The notes: a model not told the origin generated them from the sequence alone. Counted from the stretch's first letter, positions 48,515 to 57,973 are shown. The stretch is 64,000 nt of DNA from Aquimarina aggregata (GCF_001632745.1 NZ_LQRT01000002.1:372001-436000), one strand, 5' to 3'. Translations and numbers: made by a program.

Positions 48515-50619
48515 TGTCAGAAACTCGTACTAATCAATATATTAATAGAGAATTAAGTTGGTTACAATTTAATGCTAGGGTACTTCAGGAAGCTGCCGAT
48601 GATACTGTTCCATTAGTAGAAAGGTTGCGGTTTATTGGTATTTTCTCGAATAATTTGGATGAATTTTTCAAAGTACGTTATGCTACTATTAAAAGGATTG
48701 ATTTAGCTGGAAAAGATGGAAAAAATGTACTAAAAGGAACTACAGCTAGTAATTTACTGGAAAAAATAACAAACATTGTTATTAAACAACAAGCAGAGAG
48801 TCTCAAGACTATTAATACAATTAAAGACAAATTAGAGCAACATGATATTTTTATTATAAATGAAAATCAGGTAACACAAGATCAAGACGCATTTATTCGT
48901 AATTATTTTGTTAGTAAGGTTAGCCCGGCATTGGTTACTTATATTTTAAATGATCTTGATAAATTTCCACATCTTAAAGATAGTGTAGCCTATTTAGCGG
49001 TCAAACTTGTTTTAAAACAAAAAGTTCCTAAAGAAGGTAGAATTTCAAAAATTCTACAACAAACAGCAAAGGAACGTATTTATGCACTAATAGAAATACC
49101 AAAAAATACAGATCGTTTTGTTGTGCTTCCTAAAAAAGATGGAAAACAATACATTATTATCCTCGATGATTTAATACGATATTGTATGCATATCAATTTC
49201 AGTATTTTTGATTATGTAAGTGCATCTGCTCATATGATTAAAATTACGAGAGATGCGCAACTTGATTTTGATAATGATTTAAGTAAAAGTTTTATTCAAA
49301 AAATTTCTAGTAGTGTAAAGTCTAGAAGGGACGGAGAACCAGTGCGGTTTGTTTATGATAAGCATATAGAAAAAGATACTCTTGATTTTTTAATGAAAAA
49401 AATGGGAGTTGATAATACAGATAGTATAATTCCCGGAGGAAAATACCATAACCGTCGAGATTATATGAGCTTTCCGGATTTAGGGAATAGGGATTTAATA
49501 TACCATCCTATTACTCCATTAGCTATCCCTGGATTGGCACTACAAGGTAGTCTTTTAGATAAAATCGCAAAAAAAGACTTTTTGCAATATACACCATATC
49601 ACACTTTTTCGTATACAGTTAAGTTTTTAAGAGAAGCTGCCATTGATCCGAAAGTGAAGAGCATTAAAATAACAATTTATCGATTAGCCTCTATATCCCA
49701 TATAGCCAGCTCACTCATCAATGCTGCAAAAAACAGCAAGAGAGTTACAGTTCAAATAGAACTGCAAGCACGTTTTGATGAAGCTGCAAATATTCGATAT
49801 GCAGAAAAAATGCAGAGAGAAGGAGTTAATTTGATTTTTGGAGTTACAGGACTAAAAGTACATTGCAAAGCTTGTGTTATAGAACGAGAAGAAAAAGGTA
49901 AACTAAAAAGATATGGTTTTATAAGTACAGGAAACTTTAATGAATCTACGGCCAGAATATATACCGATTATACATTGTTTACTACAAATGAATCAATACT
50001 AAAAGAAACGAATAAGGTTTTTAAATTTTTTGAAATCAATTATAAGATAAACAGATACAAACATCTATTAGTTTCTCCACATTATACTAGATCTTCATTA
50101 ATCAAATTAATTGATAAAGAAATAAAAAATGTAAATGAAGGTAAACCAGCAGGTATTAGGCTAAAATTAAATAGTTTAAGTGATTATGATATGATTGATA
50201 AGCTCTACGAAGCAAGTAGAGCGGGTGTTAAGATAGATTTGATTATACGAGGGATTTGTTGCTTGATTCCGGGAATACCTGGAATGAGTGAAAATATCAG
50301 AGCAATAAGCGTGGTAGACAAATTTCTAGAACATCCTAGGTTATTTATTTTTACGAATGCTGGTGACGTTAAGGTTTATATTTCATCAGCCGATTGGATG
50401 ACAAGAAATTTAGATAGAAGAGTTGAAATTTCTTGCCCTATTTATGACAAGGATATTAAGGAAGAACTTATGGATACTTTTGACATTTGTTGGAATGACA
50501 ATGTAAAAGGAAGAAGGCTTTCTAAAGATCAAGATAATGCGTACATTCGAAACGATAAGGATAAGGTTAGATCACAAATAGCCACTTATGATTATTATTT
50601 AAAAAAACTTGCAAACTAA
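48514..50619 (+). CDS. ppk1: Polyphosphate kinase 1
   Basis: PPK1 makes inorganic polyphosphate from ATP through a phosphohistidine intermediate. The 701-residue protein has the N-terminal INRELSWLQFNARVLQEA, the head domain, and two PLD-like catalytic domains; VHCKACVIERE with the autophosphorylated His and the second site near LEHPRLFIFTNAGDVKVYISSADWMTRNLDRRVE. It is the middle gene of sixA-ppk1-ppx, overlapping sixA by one base and separated from ppx by 5 bases. Confidence 0.96.
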   Translation: MSETRTNQYINRELSWLQFNARVLQEAADDTVPLVERLRFIGIFSNNLDEFFKVRYATIKRIDLAGKDGKNVLKGTTASNLLEKITNIVIKQQAESLKTINTIKDKLEQHDIFIINENQVTQDQDAFIRNYFVSKVSPALVTYILNDLDKFPHLKDSVAYLAVKLVLKQKVPKEGRISKILQQTAKERIYALIEIPKNTDRFVVLPKKDGKQYIIILDDLIRYCMHINFSIFDYVSASAHMIKITRDAQLDFDNDLSKSFIQKISSSVKSRRDGEPVRFVYDKHIEKDTLDFLMKKMGVDNTDSIIPGGKYHNRRDYMSFPDLGNRDLIYHPITPLAIPGLALQGSLLDKIAKKDFLQYTPYHTFSYTVKFLREAAIDPKVKSIKITIYRLASISHIASSLINAAKNSKRVTVQIELQARFDEAANIRYAEKMQREGVNLIFGVTGLKVHCKACVIEREEKGKLKRYGFISTGNFNESTARIYTDYTLFTTNESILKETNKVFKFFEINYKINRYKHLLVSPHYTRSSLIKLIDKEIKNVNEGKPAGIRLKLNSLSDYDMIDKLYEASRAGVKIDLIIRGICCLIPGIPGMSENIRAISVVDKFLEHPRLFIFTNAGDVKVYISSADWMTRNLDRRVEISCPIYDKDIKEELMDTFDICWNDNVKGRRLSKDQDNAYIRNDKDKVRSQIATYDYYLKKLAN

Positions 50620-50624
50620 CTATT

Positions 50625-51524
50625 TTGTTGACTATAGAAAAATATGGAGCCATTGATATTGGTTCTAATGCCGTAAGATTATTAATTAGTAGTATCCATG
50701 AAGAAGAAGGACAGACTACAAGATTTAAAAAAACAAGCCTTGTTCGCGTACCTATACGTTTAGGTGCAGATGTTTTTAAATCAAATAAAGTATCAGAAGC
50801 AAACATTGCCAGAATGATTGATGCAATGCAAGCATACCAACTTTTAATGAAAACTCATAATGTGATAAGCTATAAAGCTTGTGCTACTTCTGCTATGCGA
50901 GAAGCAGAAAATGGGAAAGAACTGGTAGCCTTAATCAAAGAAAAGACAGGAATACAAATTGATATTATTGATGGTAAAGATGAAGCCGCAATTATTGCTA
51001 TGACCGATCTTCATGAGCTTATTAATAGAAATGAAACCTATTTGTATGTTGATGTTGGAGGAGGAAGTACCGAGTTTACTTTATATCATAATGGAAAAAG
51101 TATAACATCTAGATCTTTTAAATTGGGAACTGTAAGATTGCTTAATGGATTGGTTTCAGAAAATGTTTGGAACGAAGTAGAGTCATGGATTCATGAACAT
51201 ACATCAAACTATTCTCGAATATCTCTTATAGGATCTGGTGGTAATATTAATAATATCTTTAAAAACAGTGGAAAAAGTAACGGTAAACCACTTTCTTTCT
51301 TGTATTTAAGTTCTTATTATAAATTGTTGAATTCATTAACATATGAAGAAAGAATTTGGCAATTAAATTTGAATCAAGATAGAGCCGATGTAATTGTTCC
51401 CGCCACTAGAATATATCTTTCTGCTATGAAATGGAGTAGAGCAAGAGAAATTTATGTTCCAAAAATAGGGTTGTCTGACGGGATTATTAAGTCTCTTTAC
51501 AATGACAAACTTAATAATCGTTAA
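50625..51524 (+). CDS. ppx: Exopolyphosphatase / GppA-like phosphatase
   Basis: A 299-residue ASKHA-fold enzyme of the Ppx/GppA family, which removes terminal phosphate from polyphosphate or pppGpp. GAIDIGSNAVRLLI is the phosphate-1 loop, YVDVGGGSTEFTLY the phosphate-2 loop, and SLIGSGGNINNI a third conserved glycine-rich turn. It is the short form without a C-terminal HD-like domain. The start is one of two adjacent TTG codons (50625 or 50628). It works opposite ppk1 in the same operon. Confidence 0.92.
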   Translation: MLTIEKYGAIDIGSNAVRLLISSIHEEEGQTTRFKKTSLVRVPIRLGADVFKSNKVSEANIARMIDAMQAYQLLMKTHNVISYKACATSAMREAENGKELVALIKEKTGIQIDIIDGKDEAAIIAMTDLHELINRNETYLYVDVGGGSTEFTLYHNGKSITSRSFKLGTVRLLNGLVSENVWNEVESWIHEHTSNYSRISLIGSGGNINNIFKNSGKSNGKPLSFLYLSSYYKLLNSLTYEERIWQLNLNQDRADVIVPATRIYLSAMKWSRAREIYVPKIGLSDGIIKSLYNDKLNNR

Positions 51525-51611
51525 AAAATATTTCTACTTCGTAATGTCTCCTTTATTTTTTAAGTCATTAATTTGTGTTAAATTGTACTCAATAACCTAT
51601 ATTTTTATGCT

Positions 51612-52175
51612 ATGAATAAAAAATTACATTGTCTTTCGATTTTATTAATTTTTGGAATTTTAACATTACAAGCTCAAAAAGAAGCCAGTTATGGAATTCG
51701 ACTTGGAGCAAACCTGAGTTCTATTAGTTCTGATGATATTCCTGATTCTTTAGAAGATAGCCGTTTTGGAATAGTTGCAGGGTTTTTGGCAGAATATCCA
51801 ATAACAGAAAAAATTAGTATTCAACCAGAATTTCAATTCTCTTCTTTGGGAAATGACGATGAAACATTACGTGTAGATTATTTGCAATTACCTGTATTCG
51901 TTAAATACAATTTCGGTTCTAGATTTAATATACATATTGGGCCACAAATTGGGTTAAAAATATGGGAGTGGGAAGATAATAATGGTAGTGAAGCTAATTT
52001 TAATACATTTAATTTTAGCGCTGTTGCTGGTGTAGGTGTGAACCTAACAGAAAACTTTTTCGCTGATTTACGATATGGTTTTGGATTATCAAATGTTTTT
52101 GATGATGAAGATCTTCCTATTAGTTTAGATGGAAATACAAGAAATATACAACTCTCTTTTGGTTATAAACTATAA
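51612..52175 (+). CDS. Small outer-membrane beta-barrel protein (PorT-like family)
   Basis: A 187-residue exported protein with signal peptide (CLSILLIFGILTLQAQ). The mature part is a beta-barrel of the outer-membrane beta-barrel/PorT-like type: YGIRLGANLSSISSDD, ISIQPEFQFSSLG, LQLPVFVKYNFGSRFNIHIGPQIGLKI and a final aromatic strand NIQLSFGYKL. Role unknown. It converges with the crp-like gene; its terminator lies inside that gene. Confidence 0.8.
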   Translation: MNKKLHCLSILLIFGILTLQAQKEASYGIRLGANLSSISSDDIPDSLEDSRFGIVAGFLAEYPITEKISIQPEFQFSSLGNDDETLRVDYLQLPVFVKYNFGSRFNIHIGPQIGLKIWEWEDNNGSEANFNTFNFSAVAGVGVNLTENFFADLRYGFGLSNVFDDEDLPISLDGNTRNIQLSFGYKL

Positions 52176-52200
52176 GAACCTTTTAAGAGATTTTTTATAA

Positions 52201-52845
52201 TTACTTATAATGCTTAAAAAAATCTTTTTTAAGCATTATATTTTTTTGCTGGTATTCAATCAATAAATTGTTTTTTAACTTATTGATTAATTTATTGGTT
52301 GTAACTCTGGTGGTTCGAATATAATTTGATATCTCATCTTGACTTAAGGGCATATCTATAATAATGTTTTCTTCATTATCAGATAAATGATCAAACTTAT
52401 CTTTAAATTCTTTTAATACATCGACTAGTCTTTGTTCTGCCGAATTATTACAAAGAACTTTTATTCTTCTTTCCATTTCAGAGAACTGTTTTCCTATAAT
52501 TGACAATAGATCAAACTCAGTGTGTTGATCTTTTTCTATAACTCTTTTTACACATTCAATATCAAATTCACATAATACCGTTTCCGAGTTTAAAGATTCG
52601 CAAATATAATTAGGGTGAAACTCTTCTAAAATAAGATTGGCGCCGAAAACTTGTCCAGAGGTTAATATAACAAGTATCATTTCTTCACCTTGTTCTGTGA
52701 GTCGACTAATTTTTACGATCCCGTTTTCTATGAGGTAGATTTTTTTATCATAGTATTCAGAGGCTGTAATGATTTCTTTTTCACAATAATAGCTGCGTCT
52801 ATATTCCTTAGATTTTATAAGAATATTAAATAATTCAAGGCTCAT
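52201..52845 (-). CDS. Crp/Fnr-family transcriptional regulator
   Basis: From the ATG at 52845, 214 residues. The N-terminal cyclic-nucleotide-binding-fold domain (about 1-125) has YLIENGIVKISRLTEQGEEMILVILTSGQVFGANLIL; the C-terminal winged helix (about 145-214) has MPLSQDEISNYIRTTRVTTNKLINKLKNNLLIEYQ with the recognition helix. No four-cysteine cluster like that of FNR is present, so it does not look like an oxygen-sensing iron-sulfur regulator. Ligand and targets are unknown. It is convergent with the beta-barrel gene and divergent from the NTF2-like gene at 53100, which is a candidate target by position. Confidence 0.88.
   Translation of the reverse strand: MSLELFNILIKSKEYRRSYYCEKEIITASEYYDKKIYLIENGIVKISRLTEQGEEMILVILTSGQVFGANLILEEFHPNYICESLNSETVLCEFDIECVKRVIEKDQHTEFDLLSIIGKQFSEMERRIKVLCNNSAEQRLVDVLKEFKDKFDHLSDNEENIIIDMPLSQDEISNYIRTTRVTTNKLINKLKNNLLIEYQQKNIMLKKDFFKHYK
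52206..52247 (+). terminator. Intrinsic terminator embedded in the 3' end of the crp-like gene
   Basis: A perfect 16-bp stem (52206-52221 with 52225-52240, loop ATC) followed by T7 (52241-52247) lies 31 bases after the plus-strand beta-barrel gene's stop codon. All of it is also coding sequence for the last residues of the minus-strand Crp-like protein (NIMLKKDFFKHYK). Confidence 0.85.
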
Positions 52846-53099
52846 AGAAAACAACGATCTTACTCTTAAGTTTTTTGTAATATTTCATTTGAAATGTTAA
52901 AATAATATGATGTTAACATAAAATTTGACGTTTGATTATTAGTTACACATATTTTTTTTATGGTAATTATGTCGTTCTATTGTTTTCTTAATTAAAATAA
53001 ACTAGACTTTATGTTAGAAAATTTATATCAAAAATTAGGTGCCTACTATAATTTCGAGTTTCACAAATAATTATTATTAACTCATAACTCACACAAGAA

Positions 53100-53645
53100 A
53101 TGAAGGCAATTAGTTTAAAAAAAGTATTACCATTACTCGTTGTTTGTGCAATAGCATGTTTGCTATTGTCATTTGTCACAAGTAATAACTCTAAAAACCC
53201 GCAAATTAGTTATAAGGACTCTGTAGTAAGCTACTATGGTAATAAGTCTATAACTGATAAAGATCTTTTAAAAGAAGCAAAATTGATTGACATTGCAGAT
53301 CGTCGTTTTGAATCTAAATGGGTAAACAAAGATCCCAAAGGAATTTCTGAAGAATACACTACTACAGGAGCTGTATTTATGAAACCAGGAACCAAGCCTA
53401 GACTAGGTAGAGCAGAGATTGAGAAAGAATTTTCTTTAAGCGTAAAATCAGTTGATCGTGTAGAATTCTTTCAAGATGAACTGCAATTTTTTGGAGAAAT
53501 GGATGTAGCATTTCAAAGGTGTCATATGTTGGGATACGTGAATACAAACAAATCACCAATTTTTGAAGGTTCTTATGTTATTCTTTGGAAAAAAGAAAAT
53601 GGAGCCTGGTTAATTGAGTATGATATGTTTAATTCTGATAAATAG
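53100..53645 (+). CDS. Exported NTF2/SnoaL-like (DUF4440-type) protein
   Basis: A 181-residue protein with an N-terminal hydrophobic segment (VLPLLVVCAIACLLLSFVT) that is a signal peptide or anchor; a Cys at residue 20 gives a weak lipobox (AIAC). The mature domain (about 60-181) has RRFESKWVNKDPKGISEEYTTTGAVFMKPGTKPRLGRAEIEKEF and ends YVILWKKENGAWLIEYDMFN, the usual shape of DUF4440/SnoaL-like NTF2 proteins. It starts 255 bases from the divergent Crp-like start. Function unknown. Confidence 0.75.
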   Translation: MKAISLKKVLPLLVVCAIACLLLSFVTSNNSKNPQISYKDSVVSYYGNKSITDKDLLKEAKLIDIADRRFESKWVNKDPKGISEEYTTTGAVFMKPGTKPRLGRAEIEKEFSLSVKSVDRVEFFQDELQFFGEMDVAFQRCHMLGYVNTNKSPIFEGSYVILWKKENGAWLIEYDMFNSDK

Positions 53646-53791
53646 AATTCATATTTCTTTTCAAACAAGAAAACCACAGACAAATTAAATTAAAACCTAT
53701 AACCCCAGAGATGTGCTTATTTATATAATGTAATAAAGCACTTCCCTTATGCACCCAAAAATGATTTGGTTGCAAATAATTATTAATAAAA

Positions 53792-55069
53792 ATGAATAAA
53801 AATAATTCAGAGATATTATCTGCTGTGCAAAAATTTGGCACACCATCTTATATTTATGATGGAGAGAAACTAGTACAAAATTATAAGAACTTAGTCAATG
53901 CTTTACCTGAATGTGTTGATGTGTTTTATGCTTTAAAAGTAAACCCAAATGTATCTTTAGTAAAATTGTTAAGGTCGAATGGAGCTTGTACCGAAGTATG
54001 TTCTATAACAGAAATGGAAATTGCTCTTAAGGCTGGCTCTACACCAGAAGATATAGTATATCTAGGACCATGTAAAAAAGATTATGAACTTAAAAAAGCA
54101 ATCGAACTCAATATTTTTGCTATTGTAATTGAATCTGAGATAGAATTAAAGAGAGTATCAGCATTTGCAAAAGAAATGGATATTATAGCTAATGTAGCGA
54201 TACGAATCAATCCAGACTTTTCTGCAGAAGGTTCGCCTTGGAAAATGGGAGGACGACCTACTCATTTTGGTATTGAAGAACAACATGCTATAGAAAATTT
54301 TCAGGTGTATTTAGACACACCAAATATTAATGTAAGAGGAATTCATGTATACAATGGTACAAACATTCTTGAAGCGAAATCAGTGTATGAAAACACTAAG
54401 TATATTTTAGAGTTATATGAGACTATAGTTCGAAAATATAATTGCAAATTTACGATGGTTGATGTAGGAGGAGGAATGGGAGTACCATATTTCCAAAATC
54501 AGGAAGAATTAGATACTCAAGAATTTAGAAACCTTATGGTACCTCTTTTTACAAATTTTAATAAGAAATATCCAGAAACAAGGATTATTATGGAATCTGG
54601 AAGGCTCATCATAGGAACATCAGGATGTATGGCTGTTCAGGTGAATAATATGAAGACAAATCATGGCAAAATTTTTGCCGTAACCGATGGCGGAACAAAT
54701 TGTCATTCTGCCGCGGCTGGTTCAGGAAGAGTGGTCAAAAGAAATTTTCCTATGGAAAACATATCAGCACTACCTACTGCACAAGAACATAAGTACCAAG
54801 TATCTGGACCTCTTTGTAGTCCTGATGATATAATTGGTCGAAATATCCAACTTAAAGAAATTAATGTATTAGATATCTTATTAGTTAAATTATCTGGGGC
54901 GTATGGACCTACATCTTCACCAGGGCTTTTTCATAGTCATGGGTACCCTGCAGAAATATTATTATATCAAGGAGAATCCTATTTGATTAGATCAAAAGAC
55001 TCTACGGACGATATCATTAATAAACAAATAATGGTTGATTTTAAAAAAAATGAATTAATCCTTAACTAA
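53792..55069 (+). CDS. PLP-dependent decarboxylase, fold type III (DapDC/ODC-like; exosortase-associated/BtrK-like subgroup)
   Basis: A 425-residue alanine-racemase-fold enzyme with the PLP lysine at K49 (FYALKVNPN), the glycine loop MVDVGGGMGVPYF, ESGRLIIGTSG and a C-terminal sheet domain with DGGTNCHSAAAGSG, SGPLCSPDDIIGR (active-site Cys) and SGAYGPTSSPGLFHSHGYPAEILL. It differs from housekeeping LysA in these C-terminal motifs and is closest, from memory, to the decarboxylase linked to exosortase A systems (TIGR03099) and to BtrK, which decarboxylates glutamyl-ACP. The next gene, 7 bases on, is an acyl carrier protein, which supports an ACP-bound substrate. The true substrate is unknown. 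Confidence 0.85.
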   Translation: MNKNNSEILSAVQKFGTPSYIYDGEKLVQNYKNLVNALPECVDVFYALKVNPNVSLVKLLRSNGACTEVCSITEMEIALKAGSTPEDIVYLGPCKKDYELKKAIELNIFAIVIESEIELKRVSAFAKEMDIIANVAIRINPDFSAEGSPWKMGGRPTHFGIEEQHAIENFQVYLDTPNINVRGIHVYNGTNILEAKSVYENTKYILELYETIVRKYNCKFTMVDVGGGMGVPYFQNQEELDTQEFRNLMVPLFTNFNKKYPETRIIMESGRLIIGTSGCMAVQVNNMKTNHGKIFAVTDGGTNCHSAAAGSGRVVKRNFPMENISALPTAQEHKYQVSGPLCSPDDIIGRNIQLKEINVLDILLVKLSGAYGPTSSPGLFHSHGYPAEILLYQGESYLIRSKDSTDDIINKQIMVDFKKNELILN

Positions 55070-55076
55070 TTACAAA

Positions 55077-55355
55077 ATGGATACAAATAAAATTTTAGAT
55101 ATTATAAAAGAAGGATTACTAGATAGTATTCCAAATATTACAAAAGAACAAATCTTATTAGATGCGCATCTTAAAAATGATTTAGGAATAGATTCACTTT
55201 CATCAATGTTTTTTCTAACATACTTAGAAGATAATATCGTTGGTTTTGAGGTAAATGCCGATACCATAGAAGCTAGGCATTTTAATACATTACAAACCAT
55301 TTTTGAGTACGTACTTTCTGAAATGAACATTAAAATCCCAGTATTAAATACATAA
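55077..55355 (+). CDS. Dedicated acyl carrier protein
   Basis: A 92-residue carrier protein. The phosphopantetheine attachment site is Ser40 in NDLGIDSLSSMFFLTYLED, in the usual position at the start of helix II; TIEARHFNTLQTIFEYVLSEM is the C-terminal helix. It is not the housekeeping AcpP, which would sit near fabF. Lying between a PLP decarboxylase and an AMP-forming ligase, it is probably loaded by the ligase and presents the substrate to the decarboxylase. Confidence 0.9.
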   Translation: MDTNKILDIIKEGLLDSIPNITKEQILLDAHLKNDLGIDSLSSMFFLTYLEDNIVGFEVNADTIEARHFNTLQTIFEYVLSEMNIKIPVLNT

Positions 55356-55425
55356 TAACTTCTGTTTTTTATCTGTACAACAAACAGATAATGATCTTAG
55401 AAGCTTTTATTCTTCATACATATGG

Positions 55426-55464
55426 TCTCAATAGTTATCATCATTTTGACGATAACTATTGAGA
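55426..55464 (+). repeat. Perfect 14-bp inverted repeat between ACP and ligase genes
   Basis: TCTCAATAGTTATC (55426-55439) and GATAACTATTGAGA (55451-55464) flank an 11-base loop. No T tract follows, so it is not a standard intrinsic terminator. It lies in the only sizeable gap (150 bases) inside the cluster, and could stabilise or process the message, set expression ratios, or be an operator. Confidence 0.6.
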
Positions 55465-55505
55465 TATACATAGAGGTTAAATAATCAATTTAAAAATATT
55501 AAAAA

Positions 55506-57092
55506 ATGATACCAAAAATGCAAAATTTCTTGGCAGAGACTGTACGTCTATACCCTAAAAGTATAGCTGTTCAAACTGCGGGAGAAACATATACATTTTC
55601 TGACATAGAACATCGATCTAATGAATTAGCAGCCTATTTACAAAATTTAGAGATTAGTAGAGGAGATAGGGTTGTAGTACTATTAGGAAATACAATTGAA
55701 ACAATAATATCGTTTTGGGCAATTTTAAAAGTAGGAGCAATTGTAATTCCTGTAGGAGTAGAGCTTAAATCAAATAAGATAGAATATATTTTAAAAGATT
55801 CTGGAGCAAGTGTATTAGTAACAAATAATGAAATTTCACTTAAAAATAAAAAGATATTTCTCTCATCAGGACTTAAAAAAGTTATTGTTCCGCACAAATC
55901 AAACGAACTTATAGAAGCGTTGTTTGAGGATTATTATGATGTGTTAAAAACAAATGGTCAAACTTTAAGAAAATCAGACTTGATAAGTATTGACTTAGCT
56001 GCAATTATTTATACTTCTGGTTCGACAGGAGAACCTAAGGGAGTTATGTTATCACATCAAAATATGATTACGGCTACAAATTCACTAAATGCGTATTTGG
56101 GATATCAAAAAGAAGATAAAGTATTGTGTGCATTGCCTTTGTCATTTGACTATGGTTTATATCAAATGATAATGAGTATTTCTAGAGGAGCTACATTGGT
56201 ACTAGAAACAGAATCAACATGGCCTATATTTCTCTTAAAGAAAATAGTAAAAGAGAAGATTACAATACTGCCAGCAGTACCAACAATGGTAATGTTATTG
56301 CATGAGCAAAACAAAAAATACCAATTAGATTTATCAAGTATAAGGTTGGTTACAAATACAGGAGCAGCTCTTACAAGAAGTAATATAGAAATGATAAAAA
56401 TTTCTTTTCTGAAAGCACAGATATTCTCGATGTATGGTCTTACAGAATGCAAAAGGTGTACGTACTTACCTCCAGAAGATATTGATCTAAAACCAGATAG
56501 TATTGGTATTGCAATACCAAATACTGAATTATGGTTGGTCGATGAAAACAACGATAAGATAATCGCGCCAAATACGATAGGACAGCTAGTTATACGTGGT
56601 GCAACAGTTATGCAAGGATATTGGAATAAACCCGAAAAAACCGCTGAAAAACTTAAGCAAGGAGCATATCCAAATGAAAAAGTATTGTATACTGGGGATT
56701 TTTGCTCATTTGATATTGATGGATACCTTTATTTTAAGGGTAGAATGGATCATATGATTAACTCAAGAGGTATTAAAGTAAGCCCTAAAGAAGTAGAGGA
56801 TTATATTGGAAATATACCAGAAGTTAATGCAGTTGTGGTCACTGGAGTTCCACATTTAGATTATGGAGAAGCATTGTTTGCATTCGTAGTGCTAAATGAA
56901 GGACAATCTATATCAGAAAACGATATTATAACTGCATGTGCAAAGAACTTAGAAGTGTATAAGGTTCCAGAGTATGTGAATATTATCCAAACAATTCCAA
57001 AAACACCTAATGGTAAATTTAATGTTATTGCACTAAAAGACCAAGCATTAAAAACTGTTGCTACTAATAATACACAAATAGCACATACATAA
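55506..57092 (+). CDS. AMP-forming acyl/aminoacyl ligase (exosortase-A-associated ligase-like)
   Basis: A 528-residue ANL-superfamily enzyme. Core motifs: IIYTSGSTGEPKGVMLSH (P-loop), MYGLTECKRCTYLPPEDIDLKPDSIGIAIPNTE (A5 region), YTGDFCSFDIDGYLYFKGRMDHMINSRGIKVSPKEVEDYI (hinge Asp and A8) and PKTPNGKFN with the catalytic lysine. The LTE-x-RxTYLPPE-type stretch is distinctive and, from memory, shared with the ligase of exosortase A clusters (TIGR03098). It should adenylate a carboxylic or amino acid and load it on the neighbouring ACP. The hydrolase gene starts 2 bases downstream. Confidence 0.88.
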   Translation: MIPKMQNFLAETVRLYPKSIAVQTAGETYTFSDIEHRSNELAAYLQNLEISRGDRVVVLLGNTIETIISFWAILKVGAIVIPVGVELKSNKIEYILKDSGASVLVTNNEISLKNKKIFLSSGLKKVIVPHKSNELIEALFEDYYDVLKTNGQTLRKSDLISIDLAAIIYTSGSTGEPKGVMLSHQNMITATNSLNAYLGYQKEDKVLCALPLSFDYGLYQMIMSISRGATLVLETESTWPIFLLKKIVKEKITILPAVPTMVMLLHEQNKKYQLDLSSIRLVTNTGAALTRSNIEMIKISFLKAQIFSMYGLTECKRCTYLPPEDIDLKPDSIGIAIPNTELWLVDENNDKIIAPNTIGQLVIRGATVMQGYWNKPEKTAEKLKQGAYPNEKVLYTGDFCSFDIDGYLYFKGRMDHMINSRGIKVSPKEVEDYIGNIPEVNAVVVTGVPHLDYGEALFAFVVLNEGQSISENDIITACAKNLEVYKVPEYVNIIQTIPKTPNGKFNVIALKDQALKTVATNNTQIAHT

Positions 57093-57094
57093 TC

Positions 57095-57973
57095 ATGGAG
57101 TTAATATTTGATATAGAGGGTCTTAGACTAAAAGCTAAAACCTGGGGGGATATTAGTGGCACTCCAGTATTAGCAATTCATGGTTGGTTAGATAACGCTA
57201 ACACCTTTGATAAATTGGGGCCATTACTTTCTTCTGATTTGTATTTGGTTGCCATTGATTTAGCGGGCCATGGCTTATCTGATCATAGATCTGTGAACAG
57301 CGCATATTATTTGTGGGATTACGCTCGAGATATTATTAATATAACCGAAATACTTGGATGGAAAAAGTTTACCATTCTGGCACATTCTATGGGGACAGGC
57401 ATCGCTTCTATAGTTGCAGGATCGATGCCTAACCTAATAGATAAACTAATTTTTATTGACGGGTTAGGAGCTCCTTTTGTAGTAGAACAAGAGAATATTG
57501 TTTCAAACTTTAAAAGATCTATAAAGCAGTTAAAAATGGCAAAAAAAACCAAGTTATATGGTTTTTCTTCTTCTAATGAACACCAGTTTACTACAAAAGA
57601 AGAAGCGGTACATGATAGAATGAGTACAAGTATAGGAGCAATTTCATATGAGTCATCATCGTGCCTTACAGAACGGTCTTTATATAAGACACCTAAAGGA
57701 TATCGTTGGCGTTATGATCCACGAATTGTACTACCAGAATGTTATAGAATGACAGAGGTACAAGCACAACTGTTTATTCGAGAAATCACATGTGAAACAT
57801 TAATAATTTTGGGAAATCAAGGACTCTTTTCTGATGGAATGTTCAATGAAAGACTCAATGAGTTTAAGCATCGTGAAGTCCATTGGATTGATGGAGGTCA
57901 TCATCTTCATTTAGAAGATAAACACAATGAAATAGTCACGTTAATCAAACAATTTTTACAAATAGAATTTTAA
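57095..57973 (+). CDS. Alpha/beta hydrolase
   Basis: A 292-residue alpha/beta-hydrolase-fold protein. The HGW motif reads AIHGWLDNANTFD; the nucleophile elbow is ILAHSMGTGIAS with Ser98; the catalytic His lies in WIDGGHHLHLEDKH near residue 269. It resembles the serine-hydrolase-like (SERHL/MEST) branch. Its place 2 bases after the ligase and 2 before the membrane protein suggests it releases or edits the ACP-bound product, as a thioesterase would, but that is inference. Confidence 0.85.
   Translation: MELIFDIEGLRLKAKTWGDISGTPVLAIHGWLDNANTFDKLGPLLSSDLYLVAIDLAGHGLSDHRSVNSAYYLWDYARDIINITEILGWKKFTILAHSMGTGIASIVAGSMPNLIDKLIFIDGLGAPFVVEQENIVSNFKRSIKQLKMAKKTKLYGFSSSNEHQFTTKEEAVHDRMSTSIGAISYESSSCLTERSLYKTPKGYRWRYDPRIVLPECYRMTEVQAQLFIREITCETLIILGNQGLFSDGMFNERLNEFKHREVHWIDGGHHLHLEDKHNEIVTLIKQFLQIEF

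Noticed and set aside
53011..53070. 19-residue ORF upstream of the NTF2-like gene at 53100, considered as a leader peptide
   Set aside because: No run of a single regulatory amino acid, no terminator/antiterminator after it, and no promoter consensus before it.
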